From contig QAXH01005677.1 of assembly GCA_004335635.1 (NCBI GenBank), positions 65,736 through 129,735 on the forward strand: a stretch of 64,000 nucleotides of DNA, in the 5' to 3' direction. Both the position numbers and the translations under genes were made by a program. Positions 63,536 to 64,000 of the stretch are shown piece by piece (the stretch's first letter is position 1; each line of letters starts with the position of its first letter). The notes beneath the pieces are model-generated. The model was not told where the DNA came from. It saw only the letters and a list, made by a program, of their open reading frames with translations, and made no database searches. The DNA is from Chloromonas sp. AAM2 (taxonomy: Eukaryota > Chlorophyta > Chlorophyceae > Chlamydomonadales > Chlamydomonadaceae).

Positions 63536-64000
63536 CTGCAGAGGCAAGGAAAGGCGCAGGGGTTGGCTGATGGGTAAGTGACTGTTGGTGCTGAAGAGGT
63601 GCCCCTTGAGGGTAGTGAGGTACAACAAGTGATGTCGGAGCAGCAACTCATGGTCCTCAACTCGTGTGCTGAGGAGGTAAGGGACGAGAGGTGCAAGCAG
63701 CCATGTTAAGCGCGTATCAGCTTGTGCCTCGACACAACATCAGCCTGCTTTGTGAGTGTGGCTCGTCAGCACATGATGAGGAACGGACAGACAGTCGTGT
63801 GGTGCACGCCCGAGCCATGTCTCACACATTGCGAGCCTCGAAGGGTCACCTGATCCATTACATGGCTTTGCCCCCGGCTTTTTCCAACACCCTTCACCTC
63901 CTTCACAACCTCCATTATCACCAGCCTGCCCTTCACATTGTTTGGCCCACTAAACCCACACTCCCGTGGTTGTGTATACGTGCGTGTGCGTGTGCGTGTG
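63536..64000 (-). other. Intron or unassigned 5' part of the sorting nexin gene
   Basis: An in-frame open stretch continues upstream of exon 63377-63535 to about 63690, but without conserved sorting nexin sequence, so it is read as intron. The last 33 bases are a GTGTGC-rich simple repeat cut by the window edge. Confidence 0.4.

Noticed and set aside
63554..63690. Open frame upstream of the first sorting nexin exon as extra coding sequence
   Set aside because: It continues in frame but matches neither the PX end nor the BAR start, and a good CTGCAG acceptor precedes the conserved exon.

Overview
The window looks like nuclear DNA of a green alga, most likely a core chlorophyte of the trebouxiophyte type. 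Evidence: nearly every gene is cut by many short spliceosomal introns with TGCAG-type acceptors. The gene set is plant-like: a bacterial-type PEP carboxylase ending in RNTG, a plastid-type CGFS glutaredoxin with a transit-peptide-like N terminus, and a plant-type SNX2 BAR protein. A U1 snRNA gene is present. Species is not determinable from the window. Three assembly gaps (runs of N) lie at 23909-24026, 48309-48402 and 58944-59530. Exon coordinates below were built by hand by matching splice sites, reading phase and family conservation; no transcript data were available.

Layout. 0.16-0.23 kb: tRNA-Pro(UGG). 1.05-18.68 kb (+): one giant 22-exon gene for a coiled-coil protein of about 3,318 residues, with a complete U1 snRNA gene in one of its introns (9609-9770). 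20.0-29.9 kb (-): a 23-exon gene for a secreted/type I membrane protein of about 1,131 residues with three LamG-like jelly-roll units, a DUF4215 cysteine module, one membrane span and a short tail; one intron carries a 65-bp minisatellite. 30.2-31.9 kb (+): a monothiol glutaredoxin, divergent from the LamG gene across only 308 bp, with a 15-nt microexon. 32.7-36.2 kb (-): a lysine/serine-rich, probably nuclear protein. 37.8-47.9 kb (-): a complete 25-exon bacterial-type PEP carboxylase (about 1,151 aa). 47.9-51.0 kb: a repeat-bearing spacer with a duplicated block. 51.0-52.0 kb (+): TOM40 in one coding exon. 53.5-55.9 kb (-): 20S proteasome beta2 subunit. 56.5-58.1 kb (-): small YCII-domain protein. 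58.6-59.9 kb: degenerate ORF remnants around an assembly gap. 61.0-63.5 kb (-): the C-terminal BAR part of an SNX2-like sorting nexin running off the right edge.

The genes are mostly unrelated housekeeping functions (protein import, proteolysis, Fe-S handling, carbon metabolism, endosomal sorting), as is usual for a eukaryotic chromosome; nothing resembles an operon. The most unusual content is the giant coiled-coil gene with its nested U1 gene, the LamG membrane protein with intron positions that mark internal duplication, and a high share of GC-AG introns.
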